DNA of 64,000 bases, taken from Clostridiales bacterium UBA6114. GTDB taxonomy: Bacteria > Bacillota > Clostridia > Oscillospirales > Butyricicoccaceae. The stretch covers positions 62,001-126,000 of the forward strand of contig DIWE01000011.1 of NCBI GenBank assembly GCA_002423435.1, written 5' to 3'. Positions 23,997 through 32,574 of the stretch are shown piece by piece. The translations under genes were made by a program, and so were the position numbers. A model generated the notes under the pieces. That model saw only the letters and a program-made list of their open reading frames with translations. It was not told the DNA's origin and did not search any database. Within the stretch, counting starts at the first letter, position 1; each line of letters starts with the position of its first letter.

Positions 23997-25286
23997 ATGT
24001 CCAGAACAACCATTGTATCGGTTTATGCGCAGGAGGTTTATACCGACAGGGTCCATCCCGGCGTGGAGGCGGTCGTGAAGACGGAAAACGGCTCCGTCGG
24101 CCGCGCTGTGTGCACCTCCGGCGTCTCCATCGGAACCCACGAGATCGCCTTCAACTTTGACGAAAGCGGCCGCTTTAAAGGCAAGGGTGTAAGGGGCGCC
24201 GTGGAAAACGTCAACAAGATAATCGGTCCCGCAATTATCGGCATGGACGCGTCAAACCAGCTGGCCGTCGACAGCGCCATGCTGGACATCATGCCCGACG
24301 CTAAATTGAAGCTGGGCGGCAACGCGGTCGCATCCGTCTCCGCGGCCGTCCTGAAGGCCGGCGCCGCGGCTCTCGATATCCCGCTTTACCAGCATATCGG
24401 CGGCGCGGGCGCGATGTATATGCCGGTTCCCGGCATCAGCGTCGCGGGAGGCAGCCTGCGCTACGGCGGCGGCATCACGCCGGGCGGCGGGAAACCCACC
24501 TACGCGATTATGCTCTACGGCTTTGATACCTTCGGCGAAGCTTCCTACGCAGGCTGGGAGCTCCAGCAGAAGTGGGTCGAGCTGATGCGGGGGAAATACA
24601 TTCCCGAGGCGGAGCCGAACTACAAGGGCAGGATCACCGTGCCGGCGGGCGTATTTAAAAGCGACGAAGAGCTTTGGGATATCATGAACGAGACCATCGT
24701 AAAGGGAGGCTACGAGGGCAAATGCGGCCTGCAGGTCGACGTCGCCACCGATACCTATCACAACAAGGAGGACGACAAATATTACGGCCTGTTCTCAAAT
24801 AGCCCGAAAACCGTCGACGACCTGTTTAAGCTTTATGAAAAGATGGCGAACGAGTACAACTTCATGATTCTTGAAGACCCCTTTAACGAGGACGACTATG
24901 AAAACACCGCAACCCTGACCAGAGAACTCGGCATCCAGATCGTCGGCGACGACCTGTTCACGACAAATCCCGAGCGCGTCCGCCACGGTATCTCAAAGGG
25001 CGCCGCGAACACCGTCCTCTTAAAGGTAAACCAGGTCGGCACGATTACCGAATCCCTCGAGATGATCGGGCTTGCCTACCAGTTCGGGTACGGGGTCATG
25101 CCGAACTCGAGCAGGGGCGAGGGCCTCGCCATCGCCGATTACTCAGTCGGCATCAACGCGGGCACCATCCGTGAGCGCGCCTGCTACCCCGAGGGAAACC
25201 GCTTCCTCGAGATCGAAAGGGAGCTCGGCAAACGGGCCAGATTCAGAGGCATCGACGGATTCAAGGGCAGCAGGTTCCGCAGGTAA
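23997..25286 (+). CDS. Enolase-like protein lacking most enolase catalytic residues
   Basis: 429 residues, full enolase length. It aligns end to end with enolase. The three metal ligands are kept (Asp in VDVATD, Glu in LEDPFNEDDY, Asp in VGDDLF), as is the base Lys in LLKVNQVG. By comparison with E. coli enolase, the H155/E164 loop is replaced by a glycine-rich GGGITPGGGKP stretch. VGDEGG (E208) is gone, SHRSGET has become NSSRGEG, and QIKTG has become TIRER. It should not convert 2-phosphoglycerate. A dehydratase for another acid is plausible. It lies downstream of two other enolase-superfamily genes and a glycerate kinase, behind leader R2. Confidence 0.85.
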   Translation: MSRTTIVSVYAQEVYTDRVHPGVEAVVKTENGSVGRAVCTSGVSIGTHEIAFNFDESGRFKGKGVRGAVENVNKIIGPAIIGMDASNQLAVDSAMLDIMPDAKLKLGGNAVASVSAAVLKAGAAALDIPLYQHIGGAGAMYMPVPGISVAGGSLRYGGGITPGGGKPTYAIMLYGFDTFGEASYAGWELQQKWVELMRGKYIPEAEPNYKGRITVPAGVFKSDEELWDIMNETIVKGGYEGKCGLQVDVATDTYHNKEDDKYYGLFSNSPKTVDDLFKLYEKMANEYNFMILEDPFNEDDYENTATLTRELGIQIVGDDLFTTNPERVRHGISKGAANTVLLKVNQVGTITESLEMIGLAYQFGYGVMPNSSRGEGLAIADYSVGINAGTIRERACYPEGNRFLEIERELGKRARFRGIDGFKGSRFRR

Positions 25287-25295
25287 CGCACATAT

Positions 25296-25361
25296 AAAAA
25301 TGCCGCTCGGCTGGCTGAAATCGTATCCTTGCCATTTTATAAGCCAATCGAGCGGCATTTT
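25296..25361. terminator. Bidirectional terminator between enolase-like and LysR genes
   Basis: AAAATGCCGCTCG...GGCT pairs with AGCC..CGAGCGGCATTTT, about 18 bp with two wobble/mismatch positions; A-run and T-run on either side. Confidence 0.8.
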
Positions 25362-25396
25362 CAGTTTATTTGGAACATCAGGCAAAAAGTATCGGC

Positions 25397-26347
25397 CTAT
25401 CGCAGGAAGCTCCTCATGATAGAAATGAACTCCTTGAGCGCATTCGAAAGGTAGAGCTTTTTTTTGTAGGCGAACACCACGTTCCGCTCGGCCATATCGT
25501 CGTCGATGCAGTAATAAACTGCGTGTCTGGCAATGTTGCCGTATTTGATATAGGAAAACGGCATGAAGGATATTCCAAGCCCCGCGATCGTCATGCCGAA
25601 GATCGAATCGATGTTCCAGTTTGTCAGCAGAATGTGGGGCTCGAATCCGGCCCTTTTGCAAAGCTCCATCGACAGGCCGTACAGATTTCTCGGCGGCTCG
25701 GAAAATAAAAAAAGCTCATCCTTGAGACGGGAAAGAGGTACCCGCTTGACCTCTCCGGGCGACAAACGGTTATCCATGATATTTTCAAGGGGGAGCTGAT
25801 ATTCCTTCAGGGCGCCGTTTACGGGACTCTCGTTGGGGACGGCCAGAAGAACCTTTTCGACCGTAAGGAATTCAAAGTCAAACAGGTTTTTGTTCAGGTC
25901 GGATTCAATGGTTATGAAGATATCGAGCTTTCCCTCCTGCGCAAAGCCGGAGAGCTCGGTGATCGTCCCGGTCAGAAGGTCGACCTTGACGTCGGGCCAG
26001 CGCTGCTTAAAGCGGGTCAGAACGGAGGGAAGAATACAGGTGCTCCGAAAAGGCGTCATGCCGACTGTCAGGTGACCTGTTTTAAGGCGGGTGAGATCGG
26101 AGATCTGGACCTTCAGCTGGTTCTGGAGCGATATGATCTGCGCCGCCGTGTCGACAAAAAGCTGGCCGGCATATGTAAGGCTGATGGGTGTTGAACCGCG
26201 GTCGAAGAGCTCGACCCCGAGCTCCTTTTCGACGCTCGTCACATACTGGCTCAGGGAGGGCTGCGCGATATACAGCTTTTTTGCCGCTTTGGTAAAGCTT
26301 CTTTCCTCGGCGACGGCAAGGATATAGTCATACTGATACAGTTTCAT
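25397..26347 (-). CDS. LysR-family transcriptional regulator
   Basis: 316 residues. N-terminal winged HTH (FTKAAKKLYIAQPSLSQYV) and C-terminal type-2 periplasmic-binding effector domain (LTVGMTPFRSTCILPSVL). It is divergent from the TctCBA operon; an ATAG-N7-CTAT box lies 23 bases before its start codon. The same box and promoter layout precedes the 19828 operon, so both transport and catabolic genes are probably activated by this protein in response to the transported acid (inference). Confidence 0.93.
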   Translation of the reverse strand: MKLYQYDYILAVAEERSFTKAAKKLYIAQPSLSQYVTSVEKELGVELFDRGSTPISLTYAGQLFVDTAAQIISLQNQLKVQISDLTRLKTGHLTVGMTPFRSTCILPSVLTRFKQRWPDVKVDLLTGTITELSGFAQEGKLDIFITIESDLNKNLFDFEFLTVEKVLLAVPNESPVNGALKEYQLPLENIMDNRLSPGEVKRVPLSRLKDELFLFSEPPRNLYGLSMELCKRAGFEPHILLTNWNIDSIFGMTIAGLGISFMPFSYIKYGNIARHAVYYCIDDDMAERNVVFAYKKKLYLSNALKEFISIMRSFLR

Positions 26348-26369
26348 TTTGCGGCATCCCTTTCCCGTT

Positions 26370-26433
26370 ATAGATTTTCCCTATGCCAGATTGCATTGTA
26401 GTATTAGACGTCTAAATACCATGCTGTTATAAT
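26370..26433 (+). promoter_or_regulatory. LysR-type operator and TctCBA promoter
   Basis: ATAG-N7-CTAT (26370-26384), conserved ATTGCATTGT and TATTAGAC blocks, then TTAGAC (26404-26409), 18-base spacer and TATAAT (26428-26433). Matches the promoter at 19653-19716 at about 28 of 38 aligned bases after CCCTATG. The operator also overlaps the LysR gene's own promoter region. Confidence 0.78.
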
Positions 26434-26564
26434 AATTATACTGTATTTGTTGAAACTCAAGCAAGATTTTCGTCGAAAATAACAATTGCCGATTTTGCGC
26501 GTTGGTTCACACGGGCTCAGCCAATATCAATCAACCAAAAATTCTAAAAAACGGAGGGAAGATT

Positions 26565-27593
26565 ATGTTAAGAAAAATTTTGTCACTCGTAATGGTAGTT
26601 GCCGTCATTTCCCTGGCCGGTTGCAGCGGGTCATCGCCTTCCGGCTCTGCGCCCACTTCGTCGGCTCCCGCCACGACCGCAGCCTCCCAGACCACGGCCC
26701 CCCAGACCTCAGGCTTTCCGACAAGGCAGATCCAGATTGTGGCCGCATATGCCGCGGGCGGCGGCGTCGATATCAACTGCAGGGCAATTTCTCCGATCCT
26801 TCAGAATATTTTGGGCAAACCGGTGGTCGTAGCGAACAAACCCGGCGCAAGCGGCGCTCTCGGCTTTACATATGTCGGCATGGCCGACCCCGACGGCTAT
26901 ACCGTAGGTCTTGCAAATATCGCGTCCATGTGCTCCACCTATGTGCTGGGCGATCTGAGAGTCGATACGACGACGGGCTATACATATCTGGGCGCCACTG
27001 TTGTCGATCCGTTTCTGATCTGCGTTTCAAAGGACAGTCCCTATACCTCCTTAAAAGACGTCGTTGAGTATTTAAAGACCAATCCCGGCGGACTTTCCTA
27101 CGGCGCGACCGGCGCTTTGAGCACCGACTACCTCCTGGCGCAGAATATCGAGGCGGTTGCCGGAATAGAGATGAACAAGGTCATCTTCGACGGCGGCAGC
27201 GAAGCGCTGGCCGCTCTGATGGGCGGGCACATCCAGCTCATGGGCGGCTCGTTCTCCGAGACGTATTCGCACGTTCAGGACGGCGAGGTCAAGCTGATCG
27301 CCGTCGGCGGCGACGAGCGCCTGCCGGAGCAGCCGGACGTCGCGACCTTCTCCGAACAGGGCTTTACCGTCGCCTTTAACGCCGCCAAACGCGCCATTTT
27401 CGGGCCGGCCGACATGGACCCCCAGGCCGTCGAGGTTCTGACCGCAGCGATCAAGCAGGCGGTGGAAAGCGACGAATTCAAGACAAAATGTAAAGAAATC
27501 GGCCTCCAGGCCACATATCTCACGCCTGAGGAGTGCGTTGAGGAAGCGAAAACCATTACCGAATTCCTGCAGAACAATGTTGCGAAAAAGTAA
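26565..27593 (+). CDS. tctC: Tripartite tricarboxylate transporter substrate-binding lipoprotein (TctC)
   Basis: 342 residues, ATG after GGAGGG. The lipoprotein signal ends in LAGC (Cys ~21), followed by a Ser/Thr/Ala linker. The Bug/TctC fold shows RQIQIVAAYAAGGGVD, VANKPGASGALG and the GALSTDYLLAQNIE region. It binds a carboxylate outside the membrane and delivers it to TctA/TctB. A -1 to 60-codon upstream extension in frame has no ribosome site. Confidence 0.93.
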   Translation: MLRKILSLVMVVAVISLAGCSGSSPSGSAPTSSAPATTAASQTTAPQTSGFPTRQIQIVAAYAAGGGVDINCRAISPILQNILGKPVVVANKPGASGALGFTYVGMADPDGYTVGLANIASMCSTYVLGDLRVDTTTGYTYLGATVVDPFLICVSKDSPYTSLKDVVEYLKTNPGGLSYGATGALSTDYLLAQNIEAVAGIEMNKVIFDGGSEALAALMGGHIQLMGGSFSETYSHVQDGEVKLIAVGGDERLPEQPDVATFSEQGFTVAFNAAKRAIFGPADMDPQAVEVLTAAIKQAVESDEFKTKCKEIGLQATYLTPEECVEEAKTITEFLQNNVAKK

Positions 27594-27625
27594 GCAGGGG
27601 AAATTCGGAAAATAAACAGAAAGAA

Positions 27626-28093
27626 ATGAGAACTATGAGCATTCAGCGAGTATTTTCATTGTTTCTTGCGCTCTTGAGCGTTTTGGGAATCATCGGCTCC
27701 TCGCAGCTCAGCATAGCCTGGGCCAATAACAATATTGGCCCGGGGGCTGTGCCGATGGGGTATTCCATTATTCTGCTCGCGCTTTCCGCAATGTTGTTTT
27801 TCAGCAATACCGACCAGCCTAAAATCCGGTGGCGCAAGCTTTTAGAGCATCCGACCGTCGACGGATGGATATTCTTCCTCTTAAACATTGCCATGTTCGT
27901 CATGATCTATCTGATCGGCACCGCGCCCGCCATGGTGATTTTCTGCATCGCGAGCCTCCTCTGCTTAAAACGCCAGAGCGCGCTGCGCGCCGTCGTCTTC
28001 AGCGTCTTATGGGTGGGAGCGCTGTATTTTGTGTTTGTCACCTTGCTCGGCGTTCCTTTTGAAACCGGATTATTGCTCAAGTTAATGAGGTAA
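27626..28093 (+). CDS. tctB: Tripartite tricarboxylate transporter small membrane protein (TctB)
   Basis: 155 residues with four hydrophobic segments (e.g. VFSLFLALLSVLGIIGSS, WIFFLLNIAMFVMIYLIG). Position between tctC and tctA and the PMGYSIILLALSAMLFF segment fit TctB. ATG 27635 is an alternative start. Confidence 0.88.
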   Translation: MRTMSIQRVFSLFLALLSVLGIIGSSQLSIAWANNNIGPGAVPMGYSIILLALSAMLFFSNTDQPKIRWRKLLEHPTVDGWIFFLLNIAMFVMIYLIGTAPAMVIFCIASLLCLKRQSALRAVVFSVLWVGALYFVFVTLLGVPFETGLLLKLMR

Positions 28094-28099
28094 AAGAGT

Positions 28100-29644
28100 A
28101 TGGATACATTAACAATGCTTTTGCAGGGCTTTCACCAGCTGGCGGACCCGTTTGTCCTGATGATGTGCCTGATCGGCGCGGTAATCGGCACCCTGGTCGG
28201 CGTCCTTCCCGGCTTCGGCCCCTCGGCCGCGCTGGCCGTGTTGCTCCCGGTGATCTATGGAAAGGACCCTCTGACCTCGCTTGTCATGCTTGCCGGAATC
28301 TTTTACGGGGCGATGTTCGGAGGGATGATCACGTCCGTCACTCTAAATGTCCCGGGCGAGAGCGCCTCGGTCGTGACGACCTTTGACGGCTATCCGCTGG
28401 CAAAGAAGGGAAAGGCCGGCGTCGCAATGGGCATCGCGGCGATTTCCTCCTTCTGTGGCGGAACGATCGGCGTGATCCTGCTCACAATCATGGGCACGCC
28501 GCTGGCGAGAGCGGCGCTGAAATTCGGGCCGCCGGAATACTTCGCCGTTTATGTGTTCACGTTTGTCGCGATCCTCTCGCTCGGGGGCAGCAGCTTCTTG
28601 AAATCGGCGATCAGCCTGTTTCTCGGGCTTTTGGTTTCAACCGTCGGCCTCGACGTTATCACGGGTCAGGCGCGGCTTACCTTCGGCTCGTTAAACCTGC
28701 TGTCCGGGATCGACTTCATCCCCGCCGTCGTCGGGCTGTTCGGACTGTCCGAAATTGTTCTCTCCCTCGCCGATAATGAACAGATCACAATCAAAAAAGA
28801 CCATCAGAACAGCTCCTACGGACTGCGGGACGTTTTTCCGAAGCTCAAGGATTTTATCCATTGCATACCGTCCATAATCCGCGGCAGCCTTCTCGGGTTC
28901 GGCGTCGGCGCGCTACCCGGAGCGGGAGCGACGATCGCGACCTTTATGACCTACAGTCTTGAAAAACGCGTGGCCAAGGACCCCGAAACCTTCGGCACGG
29001 GCAATATCCGGGGCGTTGCCGCGCCCGAATCGGCCAACAACGGATCGTCGTCGGGTTCCTTCGTCCCGCTTCTCGCGCTGGGAATTCCCGGGTCGGCGAC
29101 AACGGCGGTACTGCTCGGCGCGTTCATCATGGTCGGAATCCAGCCCGGTCCGCGCCTTTTCGCGGAGCATCCCGACGTCGCGTGGGGCCTGATCGCGAGC
29201 ATGTACGTCGGAAACGTCATGCTGCTCATTATCAACACGGCGTTCATTCCGGGCTTCATCTGGCTTCTCCGCATCTCCCAGAAAACCCTGCCGGTCATCG
29301 TCGCAACCCTGTGCGTGATCGGAACGTACAGCGTCAATAATTCCGTCGCCGACGTGCTGATCATGCTCTGCTTTACGGCGGTGGGCGTTTTCTTCAAAAA
29401 GCTTGACATTCCGCCCGCGCCGGCGGTTGTCGCCATCGTCCTCGGCGGACAGCTGGAATTTGCTTTCAGGCAGACGCTGCAGGCGCTCAGGGGAGATTTC
29501 GCGATTTCCTTCACGCGCCCGATTTTCGTGGCGGTTTTTATCGCCTGCGTCGCCTTGCTCGCGATGTCCGCGTCCAGAAGCTATAAAACATATAAGGCAA
29601 AAAAGAATCGGAAATCCGACCCCCAGCTGATCGACAATAAGTAA
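28100..29644 (+). CDS. tctA: Tripartite tricarboxylate transporter large permease (TctA)
   Basis: 514 residues, about 11-12 hydrophobic helices. Signature glycine-rich motifs GVLPGFGPSAALAVLLP and GVGALPGAGATIATFM, plus the block ending in PESANNGSSSGSFVPLLALG. This is the channel subunit of the sodium- or proton-coupled carboxylate importer. GAGG lies 9 bases before ATG. Confidence 0.95.
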   Translation: MDTLTMLLQGFHQLADPFVLMMCLIGAVIGTLVGVLPGFGPSAALAVLLPVIYGKDPLTSLVMLAGIFYGAMFGGMITSVTLNVPGESASVVTTFDGYPLAKKGKAGVAMGIAAISSFCGGTIGVILLTIMGTPLARAALKFGPPEYFAVYVFTFVAILSLGGSSFLKSAISLFLGLLVSTVGLDVITGQARLTFGSLNLLSGIDFIPAVVGLFGLSEIVLSLADNEQITIKKDHQNSSYGLRDVFPKLKDFIHCIPSIIRGSLLGFGVGALPGAGATIATFMTYSLEKRVAKDPETFGTGNIRGVAAPESANNGSSSGSFVPLLALGIPGSATTAVLLGAFIMVGIQPGPRLFAEHPDVAWGLIASMYVGNVMLLIINTAFIPGFIWLLRISQKTLPVIVATLCVIGTYSVNNSVADVLIMLCFTAVGVFFKKLDIPPAPAVVAIVLGGQLEFAFRQTLQALRGDFAISFTRPIFVAVFIACVALLAMSASRSYKTYKAKKNRKSDPQLIDNK

Positions 29645-29761
29645 AACGCCGGGGAAGTACAAGGATTTTATCAAGCTGGCGCCGTATTGCATGCGGTGTC
29701 AACTTGTTTTTCCGGCGGTTTTTCGCCCGGCTCATATAAAAGCCGACATGTATTTTCGGAG
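29645..29761. other. Spacer after tctA, no gene
   Basis: Contains a short GC hairpin (CCGGCG...CGCCCGG with a T-rich loop, near 29711-29730) that might slow or end tctCBA transcription. Nothing else is recognisable before element Y. Confidence 0.35.
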
Positions 29762-29822
29762 GTTAGCGTGAAAAATCACGCTAACAATTGAAAGGCGTGC
29801 CGCTCGCCGAATGGAGGTTTCT
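29762..29822 (+). promoter_or_regulatory. Leader element Y (hairpin H3 plus truncated core)
   Basis: H3: 9-bp stem GTTAGCGTG / CACGCTAAC, loop AAAAAT (29762-29785). It is followed by GGCGTGCCGCTCGCC (29794-29808), which matches the first half of the R1/R2 core and then jumps directly to GAATGGAGGTT, the SD arm. It looks like a deletion form of the R2 leader. Confidence 0.65.
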
Positions 29823-31097
29823 ATGGACACAATCACAAAATTGCTCGGCGGTATCGAATTGCCGCGCATGGTCAAGGCGGTCCAGTCGTTTGACCGCACC
29901 TGCCTTCAGGATGTCGCGGGGGAACTGATAAGGCAGCTTGCCCGCCCGGAAATCCGCGATGCGGTGCGCCCGGGAATGCGCATTGCCATTACCTGCGGAA
30001 GCCGAGGCATCGACAATTATCCGCTGGTACTCCGGGAGCTTGTTTCCTTCTGCAAAAAGCGCGGAGCCGAGCCGTTTATCATCCCCGCGATGGGAAGCCA
30101 CGGCGGCGCCGTGGCGGAGGGGCAGAAGGGCGTTTGCGAGGCGCTTGGGGTGACCGAGGAATATTGCGGCTGCCCGATCCGCGCGACGATGGAGGTTACG
30201 CAGATCGGCATGACCGAGGACGGCGAAAGTCCGGTATTCATCGACCGTTACGCCGCGCAGGCGGACGGCATCATCATCGCAAACCGCATCAAGAATCACA
30301 CGGCCTTTCGCGGCGCGTACGAGAGCGGGCTTATGAAGATCATGACCATCGGACTCGGCAAGCAATACGGAGCGTCGGTGTGCCACCGCACCGGCTATAA
30401 GCATATGGCCCGCCTGATCCCCATGTTTGCAAACACAATCCTTAAAAACGCGCCGGTCCTGTTCGGCGTCGGCCTGATTGAAAACGCCTATGACAAAACT
30501 TATAAGCTGGCCGTCCTTAAAAACCGGGAGATCCCGGTTGAGGAGCCGAAGCTTCTCGAGGAGGCCAAGGCGCTGCTGCCGCGCCTTCTGCCCGGCTCGG
30601 CGGACGTGCTGATCGTCGACCGGATCGGGAAAAACATCAGCGGCTCCGGAATGGATTCCAATATCACGGGGAGGGTATCAAATCCTTACGCGGGAGAGCC
30701 GAGGTTTTACGCGGGAAAGGTCGCGGTTTTGGACCTGACGCCGGAAACCCACGGAAATATTCACGGCGTCGGCTACGCGGACGTCATCAACAGAAGGGTC
30801 TTCGACAAGGGCGATCTCGCCGTTACATATCCCAACGCGCTCACATCGACGACACTCAAGGCGGATAAGATTCCGGTCATGATGAAAAACGACCGGGAGA
30901 CGATCCAGTGCGCGATAAAAACGAGCAACGCGGACGACCCGAAAAGGCCGAGGATCATCCGCATTGCCGACACGCTGCATATATCCGAAATCTGGGTATC
31001 GGAATACATGGCGGAGTCGCTTATAGCCATTCCGAACCTCACCGTGACGGACGAGGTTCGGGACTGGGAGTTCAACGAACAGGGAAATCTCTGGTAA
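29823..31097 (+). CDS. LarA-family (nickel-pincer-dependent) isomerase homologue, DUF2088
   Basis: 424 residues. ATG 29811 contains the Shine-Dalgarno itself, so ATG 29823 is the start. LarA-type features: ITCGSRGIDNYP, PAMGSHGGAVAEGQ, and NRIKNHTAFRGAYESGLMKI, where the Lys corresponds to the cofactor-linked lysine region. A C-terminal domain follows. Family members racemise or epimerise 2-hydroxyacids using a nickel pincer nucleotide made by LarBCE, none of which is in this window. Substrate unknown. Confidence 0.85.
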   Translation: MDTITKLLGGIELPRMVKAVQSFDRTCLQDVAGELIRQLARPEIRDAVRPGMRIAITCGSRGIDNYPLVLRELVSFCKKRGAEPFIIPAMGSHGGAVAEGQKGVCEALGVTEEYCGCPIRATMEVTQIGMTEDGESPVFIDRYAAQADGIIIANRIKNHTAFRGAYESGLMKIMTIGLGKQYGASVCHRTGYKHMARLIPMFANTILKNAPVLFGVGLIENAYDKTYKLAVLKNREIPVEEPKLLEEAKALLPRLLPGSADVLIVDRIGKNISGSGMDSNITGRVSNPYAGEPRFYAGKVAVLDLTPETHGNIHGVGYADVINRRVFDKGDLAVTYPNALTSTTLKADKIPVMMKNDRETIQCAIKTSNADDPKRPRIIRIADTLHISEIWVSEYMAESLIAIPNLTVTDEVRDWEFNEQGNLW

Positions 31098-31109
31098 ATG
31101 ATAAGGAGA

Positions 31110-31249
31110 GAAGTTTGAAAGAATTCAAACTTCAATGATTTATATGCGTGTTGCTCGCCCTTCGGGCAACCGCAACACATGCACAATATGACTATTCCTT
31201 TTTGTGGTCGTTTTGTGCTCTGCGCGTAGCGAAAGGAATGGTCATAAAT
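31110..31249 (+). promoter_or_regulatory. Leader element X (hairpin H2, core, SD-sequestering hairpin)
   Basis: H2 is a perfect 10-bp stem GAAGTTTGAA / TTCAAACTTC (31110-31133). The core 31145-31182 has GCGTG...CACATGC, GTTGC/GCAAC and GCCC/GGGC stems. ATGACTATTCCTTT (31188-31201) pairs over 14 bp, with one G-U, with AAAGGAATGGTCAT (31232-31245), hiding the SD AAAGGA. Same architecture as R2 with different stem sequences. Confidence 0.72.
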
Positions 31250-32506
31250 ATGCGACTGGAAATAGGCTTCGGAACGAATCCGCAGTATGTTGAGATTCCC
31301 GACGGGAATGTGACGGGGATTTTAGAACCGAACAAGGTGGAAATTTCGAGCACGGGCGCCGAGGAGGTTTTACGCGCCATACGCAGTCCGATCGGCACGG
31401 GCGCTCTTTCCGAAATCGTAAGGCCGGGGGAGAAAATCGCGATCGTTACGAGCGACATCACCCGCCCGCTCCCCACCTGCGTCATTATGCCCGTCCTGCT
31501 CGACGAGCTTTACGCGGCGGGGGTGAGAAAAGAGGATATCACCCTTGTGTTCGCCCTCGGCAGCCACCGCGGGCACACGCCGGAGGAGATGAAAAAGCTT
31601 TCCGGCGAGCGCGCGGCCCAAGAGGTCAGGTGCATGGACGCCGATCCGAAGGATTTCGTCCACATGGGTACGACCGGAATGGGCACACCCGTGGACGTGA
31701 CCCGGGTGGTCGCCGAGGCGGACAGGCGCATATGCCTCGGGAATATCGAGTACCACTATTTCGTCGGCTACAGCGGCGGGGCAAAGGCGATCATGCCGGG
31801 CGTTTCCACGCGCGAGGCGATCCAGGCAAACCACAAAAGGATGGTGCTGCCCGAGGCGGCGGCGGGGCGACTCGAAGGCAACCCGGTCCGCGGGGATCTG
31901 GAGGAGGCGATTCTTTACTGCCCGATCGACTTTATCGTAAACGTCGTGCTGGACGAACATAAAAAAATCATATATGCCGTGGCGGGGCACTACATAAAGG
32001 CGCACCGGGAGGGGTGCGAATTCCTGGACCGGTTCTATCTGAAAAGGATCGAGGAGCGCGCCGATATCGTGATCGCGTCGCAGGGCGGCTCGCCAAAGGA
32101 TCTGAATCTGTATCAGACCCAGAAGGCACTCGACAACGCAAAGCACGCCGTCAGAAAAGGCGGGATCATCATCCTTGCCGGCTCCTGCAAAGAGGGGCTC
32201 GGAGAGCGTGTGTTCGAGGAATGGATCACCTCAGCTCCAAACGCGCACTCGCTGATCGACCGGATCCAGAAGGAGTTTCGTCTCGGCGGGCATAAGGCGG
32301 CCGCGATCGCCCTGGTGCTCGAAGACGCCGACATTTATCTGGTGTCGGAGCTTGCGCCGGAGCTTGTCCGGTCGATATTCATGAAGCCTTATGAGAGCGT
32401 ACAGTCGGCGCTCGACGCCGCGTTTGAAAAGCTCGGGAAGGCTTCGAAGGTGCTTATTATGCCGTACGCCGGATCGACCCTGCCCAGGCTTTACGGGGAA
32501 TCATAA
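31250..32506 (+). CDS. larA: LarA-like lactate racemase family protein
   Basis: 418 residues. ATG 31238 is in frame but sits in the SD arm; ATG 31250 gives MRLEIGFG. LarA motifs: SDITRPLPT, ALGSHRGHTPEEM (two active-site His), IEYHYFVGYSGGAKAIMPG (His and the cofactor-linked Lys), and NPVRGDLEEA. This is closer to classical lactate racemase than the upstream homologue. Cofactor maturation genes larBCE are not in the window. Substrate may be lactate, malate or another 2-hydroxyacid. Confidence 0.88.
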   Translation: MRLEIGFGTNPQYVEIPDGNVTGILEPNKVEISSTGAEEVLRAIRSPIGTGALSEIVRPGEKIAIVTSDITRPLPTCVIMPVLLDELYAAGVRKEDITLVFALGSHRGHTPEEMKKLSGERAAQEVRCMDADPKDFVHMGTTGMGTPVDVTRVVAEADRRICLGNIEYHYFVGYSGGAKAIMPGVSTREAIQANHKRMVLPEAAAGRLEGNPVRGDLEEAILYCPIDFIVNVVLDEHKKIIYAVAGHYIKAHREGCEFLDRFYLKRIEERADIVIASQGGSPKDLNLYQTQKALDNAKHAVRKGGIIILAGSCKEGLGERVFEEWITSAPNAHSLIDRIQKEFRLGGHKAAAIALVLEDADIYLVSELAPELVRSIFMKPYESVQSALDAAFEKLGKASKVLIMPYAGSTLPRLYGES

Positions 32507-32522
32507 TTTTTGAAATTGGAGA

Positions 32523-32574
32523 GTTTGTGTGAGAAATCACACGAACCATAGATAAAAGACGGATGGAGGTTACT
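32523..32574 (+). promoter_or_regulatory. Leader element Z (hairpin H4 and SD)
   Basis: H4: GTTTGTGTG / CACACGAAC, 9 bp with one G-U, loop AGAAAT (32523-32546). It is followed by CATAGATAAAAG, nearly the CATAAATAAAAG linker that precedes R2, then GACGGATGGAGGTT. The core is missing. Confidence 0.55.

Noticed and set aside
23997..25286. Plain annotation as glycolytic enolase
   Set aside because: Several catalytic residues of enolase are absent although the fold and metal ligands are kept.
28913..29692. Long minus-strand open frame opposite tctA
   Set aside because: Antisense shadow of a GC-rich gene; composition rich in Arg/Asp/Gly, no ribosome site, and the plus-strand protein is clearly TctA.
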